64,000 nt of DNA from Diadema setosum (Eukaryota > Echinodermata > Echinoidea > Diadematoida > Diadematidae), in assembly GCA_033980235.1 (NCBI GenBank), contig CM067067.1:3153001-3217000 (forward strand), given 5' to 3'. Each line of letters opens with the position of its first letter. Positions within the stretch are counted from its first letter, which is position 1. The notes under the pieces were generated by a model. The model ran no database searches. It worked only from the letters and a program-made list of their open reading frames with translations, and was not told the DNA's origin. Below, piece by piece: positions 1 to 13,893 of this stretch. A program made the translations under genes and the position numbers.

Positions 1-972
1 CTTTTTCTAACACACAAAGTCACAGTCAAATATTTGAGGCTGAAGTCTGTAGAAATACACATAATTACAACATCTGCAGATGTGATATCATAACATTTGA
101 TTTCACTTTCGTCATTGGCTTTTTCCTAATATTTACTTTGTCCAAGCTCAGAGTAAGCAACAGTTATGTCAATTCCAAATGAAAAGGAAAAGTGTTACAC
201 AAGAATCTGTCACATATATTTAGCATTTGGACCATAGTGTCAATGAAAAAAGACCAAAAAAAAAAAAAAAAATTTACAGGTAGACTCTCAAATCACTAAT
301 ACTTATCGCAATTACTGTTTTGAGTACAGACCACATTGCCTTATTTTTTTTCTAATGACGTTAACTTTGTATGTACATAATTCCACAATTCCACAAATTG
401 CACTTGTCATAATGAAGATGAAATCCAACAACACACTTTTGTGATAGTAAGCTGAAAAAGTGTAGGACTAACAATGAATATCAACAAATAATTCATTTCC
501 TTTTAAATCCACTTTTTTACAATTTGTCCAATTCTGTCTACTCAGTTGCATTTGTATAATCAAAACAATACAGAAAGAGAACCATTTTTGTTTTAAATTT
601 GTTGCTACACCAGATACACATATGATTGTAAAAGTATGAAATGTCTAAAAGTTCCTCTCTAGTGTGAAAGGCCCCAATACCAGACAAAACAAGAATAAAA
701 GTTGTTGTTTCAACAATGCTTTGTTATACACATTTTTTCACAGTCACAACTACAATTCTTTTTAAATCTCCTTGTGGAATTCATGCAAGTACTGAAATTG
801 CCCAACGCGAAGAGAGCAGCGACGCAATGGAAGACACAAAACAAATACCAACGAAACATTTCACACCACCTTGGCGACACTCACACCGCAGGCCAGCGAA
901 AAGGTCAAAGGTCAAAGAAGCAGCTGAAAAAAGAGAGAGGCTCATTTTACTGGCCACATCTGAGGAACAGAA
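1..972 (-). other. 3' untranslated region or 3' flank of the SDR gene
   Basis: AT-rich sequence downstream of the stop codon. I see no AATAAA or ATTAAA on the minus strand here, so the transcript may end beyond the left edge of the window. Nothing else is recognisable apart from homopolymer runs such as the A tract near 257-271. Confidence 0.5.
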
Positions 973-1029
973 TCAGCTGGGCACCAGAGATTTGGGGAAT
1001 ACTTCGATCCCAACAAAGTCATCCACCAT
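973..1029 (-). CDS. SDR gene, coding exon 14 with stop
   Basis: Residues 354-371, MVDDFVGIEVFPKSLVPS, then TGA. The acceptor is cctacag. The FPKSL-type ending is characteristic of full-length members of this family as I recall them, which supports this distal exon over read-through of exon 13. Confidence 0.9.
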   Translation of the reverse strand: MVDDFVGIEVFPKSLVPS

Positions 1030-4000
1030 CTGTAGGAAAGATGAGAAAGAGAAAAGATAAGAAAAAGAAAAATTGAGAAAAGTATGTCCGGTGCAACTGA
1101 AGATTTTGTAGTATTATTGTTTGCTCATCATGCTATATCAGATCTATTAACCGAAAGCCAGGCATCCATTTTTTTTTTCTTCCTTTTTTGCTTGTTTGTG
1201 ACAGTTTACATCCACAAACACATTGAAAGGCACAAATAGTGAGAGTTTAAGCTTTGATGCAAATACCAACTGACCTTGAAGAAGAACACAGCTTCAAACA
1301 AGTCCACATGTTAAGTTTGAAGTGTTATTCAACATAGCTGATTTAAAATAATGCTTTTAATATAAACTAATTTTTGATTCGGGTATGGTTTTAGATGACA
1401 GGACAGGACCTGCGACCCTATATCAAATTATTCATAAATTCAAGTTATATAACTATTTTGATTATGATTTTTAAACTATTTAAATTGGTAATGCATCTCA
1501 CAGCTTATGACTGCTAGCTATGCAGGCACATATGCATCATTTCACAAGTCTCTCAATAAAATTTGTACAAACCTTTGCTTTGGCAAGGTTTGAATTCAAA
1601 AGAAGGAAACAATATTCTTCACACAAAATTCATTCCACTTGTAATGATGATGCAATGGCATTGACTGAGTGGGTTATTGGATTGCCAATTGCACAGAAAA
1701 TATCCTCTTACAGACTAAATCACGTCTATATGTGACCCTGCATCACAAAAAAATCAATAAGTCTCCAGATATGGATTTTTATTTAAGATCATATTCTAAA
1801 AGAGTAGACTTTAAGCTTTAAAATGATGTATAACTCAATTCAAATGGACTCTTCTAACCTATCTTAATGTCGGGAAGAAAGCACACACTCTGGAAAAGTG
1901 TAAACTGAGAAAAGATGCTCTGAAGTACAGGGTCTATTCAAGCACTAAATCTTTGCCAAGCCATGCTAACTGTGCGATGAATGGGACAAAACACAGGATG
2001 TAAACCACTGGAGCAACAACGATGACGGGATCATCAGATTAAGCTGAAATTGACCAATTCTTTATTAACAAATTCTATCCATGATTAATGCCAACTTTCA
2101 AAGCAGGAGCGCCATCCTGTCTAAAGTTATTAGAGCTGAAAGCGAAGAGTGTGTACAGCATTCAGAATTGAAAGAGAACTCTATAAGACTCCCCTTCTCA
2201 CACTACTCTGCAAAAAAGTGCTCAAGAAAAACTGCTAAAACTGCAATTTCCTATTTGTTCTATGATCCCAAACTTTAGCATACTGTAGAAGAAGACTTGC
2301 TCTTTCAGAATATATGAAAAACTCAAGACTGGCTAGGTTGACCCATTTCACCTATTTGCAGTCCTCACACAAAATCAATGCATGCCACTTTTTGTTGGTT
2401 TTGTGATGCAAGTTCACATCAAGACTTTTTGCGTTTGGTTACACTCATCAAATCTGACCTCTTTCAGAGCCTCCTTGGTCACTTTTTGTCTGATGTAGAT
2501 GAATCCTGTTCCTTCCAGCTTACTACCATCCAGCAGCATGTGTTTCTCATACAGGAGCTCCTGAGACATGGAATGGAGTGAAGAAAGAATGTGAACATTC
2601 CCTCAAAGAAACAATCATATTTCATTTGACCCACCCCTTTAACTCTATATGTGCCACGTTCGTACGTCTGACTCAGTTGACGGCGTGACAACTTCGCATA
2701 TTCTGCTCAAATGCACAAACCTGCCAAAACACATCGATAAATCGCCAAATGGCGATGTACAATGAAAGCGGCTGCGTTACTCTCGCTTCAGTTCATCTCA
2801 CATATATCTTACATTCTGTGTGGTGATGGACTAACAAGCGGTGTTCCTTACTGGATTTTTGTGTGATATCTAGGTTTCTGTCACTGTTTAGTGTGCAAAA
2901 GCCATGCCTTTACAGTAATCTAGCTACTAGTCACTTGAAGGAAAAACAATCATAAATTTGTCATACAATTTATATCAAAGCAAAGTTTGGCATTTGCTCA
3001 ACAACTTTACTTACTATATGTCCAGCTAAACATAAATCTATAGGAGTAACATAGATTTGAAAAAAGCAGTATGTTTTCTCAAAGCATGACAACATTGGTG
3101 TCTAGGAATTATGTGGCACATAGGGGTTTCCACCATGGCACATAAAGAGTTAACCCACCCCCACCCCTACTCCACCCATCTAAACATTCTAGCTGGCTTT
3201 CAAGTGTTTGAATCTCATATTAACAATGTGCCTAGCTGACCGTATCTGTGAAGTAATCCTGTCTTGGCCAAACCAAATCAAAAGGGACAACTACTGTACA
3301 TTCAGTCAAATGAGATAGATAATAGACCCACATAGTGGGTTCCTCCATTTTTTGAATTTTGCATATTGTGCACTTATCTATGATCTCTTGAGTTTATGAC
3401 AATGTATAATTATCATAAGATTATTCAATTATTGAACACTCTTTTCATCTTACATAGTTTTACGCACCTTATTTTCTGTTACCAAAAAAGTGATGTCTAC
3501 ATGCTTTTGTCAAAAAATGAAAACAAATTGAATTGAATTGAATTGAATTGAATTGAACTGAACTGAATTGAATTGAATTGAACTGAATTGAATTGAATTG
3601 AATTGAATTGAACTGAATTGAATACCTTTACATCTACAACCAAGGAGCCATCGAACTATGTGTTCTGCTACACTCATGATGTACATGATATCATTATAGC
3701 TACAAATATCTGATTGAAAAGATGCCCTTGCCTTGGTGAGTGGAAGGTGTCTAGTGATACTAAGCTCTGGTATGTCTGTATTCATTCTAAAAATATGTGC
3801 TGGCCTAACCACACTTGCTCACTCCATGATTTACACTAGAACAAATTGCAGCTAAAATAAACCATTTTGAGGCTCTTCGTTTAGGTTCTATTACATTAAG
3901 CTCCTGCAACAATTGCTCCCATGAAATATCTGCATGCTAATCCAAACACAAATTCTACCAACAACCAATCCTTCCATCAAGACCGGAGTACTTGTTGGAG

Positions 4001-7000
4001 GAGCAAATGTAGTGTCACTCTTCCTTTTAAATAGCAATAACTGACCATGGTCAGTCTTACCTGGTCAAGATATGGACTGAGAGGAGTGTGCTCTATGCCA
4101 TCTTGTTTGCACGCCTCTGACCAGGGCACTGTGTGCTTGTCATTGGATATCTCCACAGTGTCTTTCATTTTCAGCTGCAAAGGGAAGAAGAAAATTAAAA
4201 GATTTTCTATATTTCAGAGTATACAAGAGAAAAAGCACACAACTTATTTTGCTTCCTGTTTGAGGCCAACTTTCTGTGTCAAAGTTCTTTGTATCTCACT
4301 TTAGTCTATGAGATAAACCAGAAAATGATTTGCGCAAATAGACCTTTTTCATGAATTTTACAACTCTGGGTAAAAGTCTTGAATCTTACACATTGTCCCT
4401 TTATATAGAGCAAATTGGACAGCAAATCTGAAGAGAAATGACAATGAAGAAGACAAATTTGACACATGGAAGGATGCTGGTAAAATCATGCCATGGCATG
4501 AGCTCACCATGCCCATTCAGGTTGGATGAGTTAGAAATGTGCAATATTTTGATTTTCGTCTCAACAACTGCCAGTCTTTTCAGACTGCTGGTTAACTGTG
4601 TTCTGTGATGATGATGGTTCATCTTACCCGGGCAAAGTTGGAGACCATTGTGCCAAAGTAGCAGTGTTGGATGTCAAAGATGCTACACACCAGCTCACTA
4701 ATTGTACCTTGTGCTGTGGAACATTAAAAGAAATCATTAAAAGGGACTGTAGATGATGCTTGCTAATGCTGTTACAGTATATTCACAAATATAATCGGCA
4801 GCTAAAAAAAAAAAGAAGAAAAAAAGATTTAATCTGTTTCATACAGGAAAAGGGTATCGCATCTTGGAGCCATTGGAATATAATATTATAATGATGATAT
4901 ACATGTATACATAATATTGAAATATCACAAGAATTGAAAGGAAATGACAGCTGTAAAATCCAGTATATCACGTTGTTTTTCAAAACTCACAATAAATTCA
5001 GTTTCATACATTATTACTCTAATTTCATTTTCATTTTACACTGTATAGGCAGGAGAAGTTTTACAAAACATTGTTTAACCATAGGGAAGTGTGATCTATA
5101 TTTTGATTTATGTTTCACTGATGATCAATGGTGAATATATATGTACCAAACATATTTTTGGAAAATTGGAACAGCATGCAAACAACGGATTTATGGCTTC
5201 CAGAGAAGCTCCACTCCATGTTTGGTTTACTTCAATAAGCAGAATAACATAAACAAATAAAACAGAAAAAAACTTCAACAATTAAATGAAAGATAAAATA
5301 GTTATGATATTTCCAACTTTTATATATTTTCACAGAACAAGGATAATGGTGACAACTACATACACAAATTAGAAGGGCGGATATCATCATTTCACAAGTT
5401 ATTTAACTTAAATATGTGCAAACCTTTCCTTTGGTAATTTTTTTTTAATGAATTCAAAAGAAGGAAATGACATCCTGCACACAAAATTCATCCTAGCTGT
5501 TATGATGAAGCCATGGTATCAACCGAGCAGGTTATTGGGTTGCAAATTGCAGGAAAATAATGCTCTCTAGAGACTTTTGTTACAAATTGTTCAGCCTAGC
5601 TTTTGCAAAACATTCAGGTCTGTTCCTATGACCTTTGAGTCTTTCTTTTCTTTGTTTTTTCTGTTCTTTTCTAAATCAGTTCGAACATGATACTGAGTTT
5701 CCCCTTCGACGTTTGGAACTTACTCGAGTGAGATTTGTCGACCACATTATAGACCTCTCCACTTCCCTCGAGCTGTGACACATGCCAGATGGCCCGGCAG
5801 AGGTCGTCCACGTGGACCGTGCTCATGTTTAGGTCTGCACTCCACAGGAGCTGTAGGGAGGGACACACATAAATAGCAGAGAGACATGTTGTAATACATT
5901 AAATATTTTCCTTCCCTTTGATAATCCAGAGAGGTGAAAGGTCAGCCTCCCTGATCAATCCGTCTGGTACACATTGATCATGTGTGCTGAGAATAATGGT
6001 CGAACAAGCCTAATACCGAAAGGATTCAAATTCAAAACAGTAGAGGGAGCTAAGGTTGTCTCACGTAATAAAAGTTGGGACCCACCTTTTATTAAACTGC
6101 TTTGTTTTTGGACACTTTAGCCATTTCAAAACCAAACTTTATCAAGTAAACTTTGAATTCCCAATAGAATCTTATACTCTGTCATATTCCATAAGGGGTT
6201 TTTCATTGTCTCACAGAAAAGTTTAATTTCTGAAGAGCCATCTCAACCACAACGATACTATCCCTTTATTCAATTGATAATTATGTCATCTGTCAAGCCT
6301 CTATTGCTTATCAAAGTTGACTTTACAATCGAGAGTACAGCCAAGCAAGAGAATGGTAGGTGTGCCATTATGGATTAGATTTGAAATAAGAGAATCATGA
6401 CAAAAAAAAAAAAAAACTAGAAATGTCGCTTTGGCGACTGGTATGCCTCCGCCATAATACATGATTTTCCCAATAGGTCTAGATAGTACATGTGGACAAT
6501 GTGTGACTACATTTTCACAAAATTGGCAAAATACTGAAATAACAAATTTCTCACAAATGTGTTGAATGTTCACCTTCCTTGACCTAGGTTTAATTGGATG
6601 AATAGGAGAGCATGTATCTAGGGATTTAAGGACTTTAACTTGACTTTGACCCATTCATACATTTAGGCATTGAGTAATTTTCAAGGTACAGGTGTGGAGA
6701 ATTGGTGTGAATTTCTGAATTGAATAGTAAATTGTTACCATTTTCATCTGGCCCTTGACCCTAAAATTCATAAGATAACCACTTTCAGGTAGAACATGCA
6801 TAATATGTACTAAGTTTCAAGATAACTTGAGCCACTTCCGAGATATGGAGGAAAAAGTTAGTTCAGTACTTTCACTTGATCTTTGACCTTTTGACCTTTG
6901 AGGCAAAAAAAAAGAGGAAAAAAAAAACTTTCCAGAGAATTTCTATTAGGTTACACATGCATACACCAAGTGCAAAAAAAAAATATAACCCTGCTGGCAT

Positions 7001-10000
7001 TGCATAAATATGAGGGAAATAGTAAAATTTTGAAGTGTTGCACTTGACCTTTGACCCCTGACCTTTGACCCCATGAACCCTACATTCTCTAGATACAATC
7101 AATTCCAGTCAGTACATGTATATACTATGTTCCATGAAGATACCTTGAACAATTTTCCAAGGTACGGAGAAAAAAAAGAAGTTTTAATATTTTTACTTGA
7201 CCTTTTGACCTTTGACCTCATGACCTAAACTTTCACCAGAGAATCTTCATTGGGTAATACATGTATACACTAAGTTTCAAGAAAATATCTTCAGGCATTC
7301 AATAGATATGGTGGAAATAGTGATATTTTATGTATTTGACCCTGACCTTTTGACCTTTGACCTCATGACCCAAACCTTCACCACAGAATCTTAATTGGGT
7401 AATACATGTATACACTAAGTTTCAAGAAAATATCTTCAGGCATTCAATAGATATGGTGGAAATAGTGAAATTTTATGTATTTGACCCTGACCTTTTGACC
7501 TTTGACCTTTGACCTCATGACCCAAACTTTCACCAGAGAATCTTAATTGGGTAATACATGTATACACTAGGTTTCAAGAAAATATCTTCAGGCATTCAAT
7601 AGATATGGTGGAAATAGTGACATTTTATGTATTTGACCTTGACCTTTTGACCTTTGACCTTGAGCATGTGCACCCAAAAGTTGATAGGCACAACTTCACC
7701 CCCTAATACACATACATGCCAAGTTTCATTAGGATACCTCAACAGGTTTTGGTAGTTACCTTGTCCACAAAATTCATTACGGACGGACGGAAGGACGGAC
7801 GGACGGACGGAAGGACGGACGGACGGACGGACGGACGGACGGACAACCCGAAAACATAATGCCTCCGGCACCACTTCGTGGCGGAGGCATAAAAATGGTA
7901 CTACTCGTCCCAACAACACTTTCAGTTAGGTGAGGTAATGATGTTGTTGCCTAGAAACTCTTACATTGTAGCTTGTTTGTATATAAAAACATCATAAATA
8001 TGAAGTCATATTTTTGGTTGCTAATGTAGACATCATAGTCATTTCACTATAACTACACAATCTTCTGATCCAAAGGATATGACTGTTGTTTGTTTGTTTG
8101 TTTGTTTGTTTGTTTTTTTCACTTCATCTACCGGTAGATATTTAGTAAGATTTGCATGCTGGTAAATGGGAGAAGTTGGGCAGTTATGACATCATCACCT
8201 AATCTAATTTGGATGCCTGACTGTGACTACTCGCACTTCCTCATTCTATGTCTGATTTTAGTGAAATTTGTACCATTCTTTGTCTGAATGCCCTCCATTT
8301 ATTCAAGTTAATATAAACCCCAGGAAATGCAGCTGAGGTAATGGATTTGTTGTTGTTGTTGTCGAAGTTGTCGTCATTGTTAATGCTATTTTTTTTTTGC
8401 TGTTGTTAATGTTATTGTTGTTGTTTTTGCTGTTTTTGTTGTTGTTGTTGCTGCTGCTGCTGTAAGTACCACATACCAGGTCAAGGGAAGCAATGGACAC
8501 TGTATTAACAATGCAGCAAACAGAGCCTGTGATAAGTCAACTCATGAGCTCACAAGACCAGTTTTAGCACTGTACATAAAGTCCGTTCCCTTCCTCTATT
8601 TGATCTGTAAGTGGTGCTTGGTAATTTCAAACTAATACACTGGTTCACATCTCAGTTTGATATGTACAGTCAAACACAAAACTTCTATCAAATTAACAAC
8701 TACCTATCTATTCAGATTATTGCTACAGGGATATGTGTGATATGCCACTTTCATCTCTTATTAGCATACTTTCACTTTCATTTTACTTTTGTGTTCTTCT
8801 TCTTTGTCAGGATAATGAGTAGATTGAATTTATTCCTCCTCTTTCCCGCTTCCCTTCTAGTTTCCATTCAAGTATTACCTGATATACTGCACACACCACA
8901 AGTTTTACACGCGTAATATTTCCTGCACTGGGAATTGTAAGACAAGTCTGTCAGTACTTGAATCTCTTTGAAAACCACAGTTACAAAATGAAAAAAAAAA
9001 AGTAAAATCCCTTTCAAAGGAGCAAAGTTAGTGATTTCTGACCTTGGGAGACATTATACATTGCAATTGTGTTATATGTTGCCATTTCTTCCACATCAGT
9101 CAATTCACAATGTAAAAAATAAAAAACACACCACACACCATGAAATGTGACTTGCATACAGTAAAGTGTCCCTCTACAGTATATGTATGTGTCCATGCAT
9201 TTTCTGTCCCAATCTACACATGTTTTCAGTAATCTTCTGTCAATTTTTGATGCCCATTTCAATTTCTTCCCTTCTATCAATTCTAGTCACATTGTTAAAA
9301 CTGTTGAAACTTGCATTTTGTAAGCATACCCCACCCAACCTCTGTAGCTCTAAATATTCATCAGTATCATATCGCGCAAAACAGAAATAACATTAGGATA
9401 AAGCTGATCTGCATGTGCAGCACTCAAACTGAAATTAATCTCCACTACAAATGAGAAACACATCATCTCAAATTAAAAAAGAGAAGTTTACCCCTTCAAT
9501 TAGATATCAACAACATACTATGTCAAGTACATTACCATACCTGCCAATATTTCAAGATGAAATATCTTACTCATGGATTGCAAAAATCTTATTTTATATG
9601 TAAACTGAAGTTAAAAATCTTACTTTCGGTCAAATCTTCAGAAAATACACATGAAAGGTAGATCTAAATATTTTTTTAAAATCTGATTTCTCTGACAGAA
9701 AATCTGATTTTGCTATTTTTAACGTAAAAAATCTTACTGAATCTGATAAAATCTTACTAGTTGGCAAGTATGCATTACAAGCTCTTGCAGTGCAGTAGAG
9801 TATATCTGTATAGGTTCTGTGCTTTAGAAATTTATGGGTATTATTGTATTATTATTATGATTATTCTCTTGATATCCAACATGACGTCTACTATTCTCCT
9901 CCTCAGCCACCAATTTCCTCCAATAGGAGCTGATATGAATAAGATCACATTTACTTGTCCTGCCAGTGATCAAGCTAAAAATCTCATGAAAGAGTTGTTG

Positions 10001-13000
10001 AAATAATTTTTAATACCTCCATTTTCTCTCCCAGCTGTCTGTAGACTGCACCAATTATTAGTCTTGGAGCTAAAGAAAGATGAAAGAATAAAATAAATAT
10101 ATTAATTCATTTACTTAACACAAAACTTTGGTATCTGAAGATTTTTTTTTTTTTATGTATCTACATTGAAAAATAAAGAAACAAGGGATTACGCCTTACT
10201 ACATTGATGACAAATTTCATCCTTAAACCAGGTAAATCAAAACAGAGTTTCAAGAACAAGAACAAAACTACAGTGTCAAATAATAGGGGATGTTACCAAC
10301 ATTCAGGCACAAAAAGGTTAAAACAAAACAAACAAACAAAAGAAAACTCAAAGGTAAAACCAGTCCTTGTCCAAAATAAAGGACTGACTGAAATAACAAC
10401 TAGTTGGTATATGTATACATGCACACATACCTGTTTATGATCCCCCCCCCAAAAAAAAAAAAAAAAACAAAAACAAAAACAAAAACAAACAAAAATCTGC
10501 TGTAATCAAGACATTAACACTGTGTAATCGTTTTCACACATACACACACACACACAATAAAAAAAAAAAAAAATCACTTATTAAAGGGGATGGCTAGTAA
10601 CTGATCAGTGGGAATCAGTGGGAATGCTGGAGGATGATTGTTCCAATCCTTGTGGGGTTCATTTAAAAGTACAGTTGAACCTCTCGTATCCGGACAAGTC
10701 GGGACTGGGGCTCATCCGGATAAGGGATTTGGCCGGATATGGGAGACTCAATGCTTTATACATGTACATATACATACACATGTACTGATGTAGCCCATTG
10801 TAGTACCACATGTAGTAATGAGTACAATGTATACTGCAACCTTTTCATTTTTACACTCAGTAACAGACCCCAAAATAGAGGTTTGTGTTTGCAAGAATGA
10901 AATCATTTTCTTTTATAAATTCTTGGGATGATTTACCTATAAATAATTATTAAGAAATGTATAAAGTATATGTAATTCATGTGTGTTTGTGTAGGAGTTC
11001 TCATGGGGCCCGTTGCATAAAACCCCAACCGGATTTTTTTCCGGTTGAAATCTCAAAATTCCGGTTGGAAGCTCCCAACCAGAGTTTTTATGCAACGGAT
11101 TTTACATTCTTATGTTAGCAACCTTAAAAAATTCAGGTTGGGCAAATCCCAACCTGAATTTTTTAAGGTTGTGAAAAAAGTTTTATGCAACGGGACCCAT
11201 GGAGTTGGGAATCCCCCTTTCCTCCCGTAATTATAATATAAAAAAAAAAAATCACGGCGAGATTGCGTCCGTACAATAGAGAGATCCGGATAAAGGGAGG
11301 CCGGATAATAGAGGTTCAACTGTACATTATATATCTAATGTTGCGTGAAAATTATTTGCTTCAGAATGGTCTCATATTCAAGTAATGTGCAGTTTAATGT
11401 TTCCAGGTTAGCATGCCTGGTCAGTGACGGGGCATTAATCTGCACATTACTTGAATATGAGGCTGTTCTGAAGCAAATAATTTTTACACAACAGTAGATA
11501 TATAATGTACTCTTAAATGAATCCCACAAGGATTGGAACAATCATCCCTCAGCATTCCCACTGATTCCCACTGATCGGTTACTAGCCATCCCCTTTAAGA
11601 CGAATATTTGTTCCACGAGGACATGATAACATGGCACAAGAGTACAAGATCAGACAAAGTTTTGATTGGATTCAAAAGCTATGAAATTATGACAGCTACA
11701 AGTGTATCTATGAATAGTTGAAGAGGTCCTTCAACAAGCTTCATAGTGAGTTGTCTCTGGATACACAACTTTAATGTTGCTTGTAAATTGCTCCCTCATT
11801 CTACAATCTGTGGATAAAATGTGACTACTTTACACATTTCCTTAAAGGGGATGGCTAGTAACCGATCAGTGGGAATCGGTGGGAATGCTGAGGGATGATT
11901 GTTCCAATCTTTATGGGATTCATTTAAGAGTACATTATGTATCTACTGTTATGTGAAAATTATTTGCTTCAGAATGGTCTCATATTCAAGTAATGTGCAG
12001 TTTAATATTTCCAGGTTAGCGTCCCTGGTCAGTGACGGAGCATTAATCTGCACATTACTTGAATATGAGACCGTTCTGAAGCAAATCATTTTCACACAAC
12101 AGTAGATATACAATGTACTCTTGAATGAATCCCATAAAGATTGGAACAATCATCTCCCAGCATTTTCACTGATTCCCACTGATCAGTTACTAGCCTTCCC
12201 CTTTAAAGTACTGGGTGTCATATCATTACACATCATTTGAGAGAGGAAGTTGTTCCCTTTACACACATTTACATAAACCTCCTATTTTGACCATAAATAC
12301 AGAATGCCACCAGTGACATCACAAGGATGAGATCCAAATTGTCACTCTGAGATTCTAAAAGACAATCAATGTCACATGACTTGTCTGACTTTGACCCCGT
12401 TTACAGTGCGAGGCTTGGCCGCGGCTCGGCCCAGCCCCGCTTCAGTGTAAACGCGCAAAAGGCCAAATGCGGGGCCAAAATTGGCCTCGCATTTGGCCTC
12501 GCTCTGGAGGTGGTCTCGGCTGCAGACTATACCAAATTGCGTTCGTTTACAAGCAGAGCACCACTACGACAAAATATTGAAAGGTTTGAATTAAAAGCGT
12601 GGCCGAGCCCAGCAGTGTAAACGGACAAAATTGTGAGGCTCGGCCGCGCAATTGAGGCCGGGCTTTAAACAGGGTCTTAGCCTGAATGTTCTCTTGACTA
12701 TTTAGGACAACCTCACACTTGAAGAGAGCCTGTAAAGAAAAAAAATATCATTATTATCATTTCTTGAGGAATTTCACTCAAAACTTACTTAGTCCATATT
12801 TGTCTCCAAGCCCATACACAGTAGCTGGTCTGAGGATGCAGTAATTCAACCTGAAAAGAAAGAGAATTATTAGAACTTATTATTCACAACACTTACTTCA
12901 AACATATCTTGCAGTCAAAGGCATGAAATGGCACACATGCATTCAAGACCAATAGTTGTATTAAACTAGCATAGACATTTCTGATCCATATGACATTCTG

Positions 13001-13605
13001 CACATGTGGACTTTAATAGCATCATGGAAACTTTCCTGCATTTTGTACTTTGTAATTACAGCATGTATGTAAAAATTGTCAGACAAATATTTTAAGATAT
13101 TTTGTTCACTTTAAATTCATGCCATCTGCTGATACCAGTCACATGTTGGTGTGCCATAATTTCACATTGCACTCATCAGTGAAAAAAAAAATGATCAGTT
13201 TACATAGCTTCAGGGGGTACATGATGTAGCACTGTTTATACTGTACCTTTCACTTGGTTACTATGGATATTTAGATATTATCAAAAATAGACTAACATTA
13301 CCTTTATCAAGTCTTCCTGAAATTTGGCCTTAATGGTGGAAGGAATGACCCACTTACTGCTGTCAGCAAAATAACAGAATATTTCCTAATGGCGACAAAA
13401 AGTTTTCATTGCTAGTAAATGCAAGTTCAATTTTGGACCTTACTGGACAATGTTATGTCAACAGGTATTGTCCGGACGTAAAAGCACAATGCTAATACTT
13501 GAAAAGGCTACCCTGGGTTAATGAGATATATTGTCAATATTGTCTCTGTTATCATTATTATTATTATCATTATTATCATTATTATTATCATTATTATTAT
13601 TATCA

Positions 13606-13642
<37 letters not shown>

Positions 13643-13656
13643 CATTATTATTATTA

Positions 13657-13687
<31 letters not shown>

Positions 13688-13775
13688 CATTATTATTATT
13701 ATCATTATCATTATTATTATTATTATCATTATTATTATTATTATCATTATTATTATTATTATTATCATTATTATT

Positions 13776-13810
<35 letters not shown>

Positions 13811-13842
13811 TATCATTATTATTATTATTATTATTATTATCA

Positions 13843-13893
<51 letters not shown>

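Larger units (their letters stand above)
10581..11598. mobile_element. TTAA-flanked foldback element A, copy 1, interrupted
   Basis: The arms are near-perfect inverse copies starting AGGGGATGGCTAGTAAC, with TTAA on both outer sides (10581-10584 and 11595-11598). A second element occupies 10672-11322. Removing it restores the same structure as copy 2 at 11842-12206. The TTAA duplication suggests mobilisation by a piggyBac-type transposase (inference). Confidence 0.88.

Noticed and set aside
702..1076. Two overlapping plus-strand frames of 114-124 codons
   Set aside because: They overlap exon 14 and the 3' region of the SDR gene on the other strand and show no domain or splice signal. They look like chance frames.
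3526..3622. Interstitial telomere-like array
   Set aside because: The unit is GAATT, not TTAGGG or a related telomere repeat.
3510..3812. 100-codon minus-strand frame with repeated Gln-Phe-Asn-Ser-Ile
   Set aside because: It is a read-through of the GAATT microsatellite, with no domain outside it.
7596..7919. Minus-strand frame with repeated Arg-Pro-Ser-Val
   Set aside because: It translates the ACGG tract of mobile-element family 1. The same frame appears in copy 2 and in family 3, where the tract is similar.
12369..12620. 83-codon plus-strand frame in GC-rich DNA
   Set aside because: It falls inside inverted-repeat element O, and the open frame follows from high GC content.
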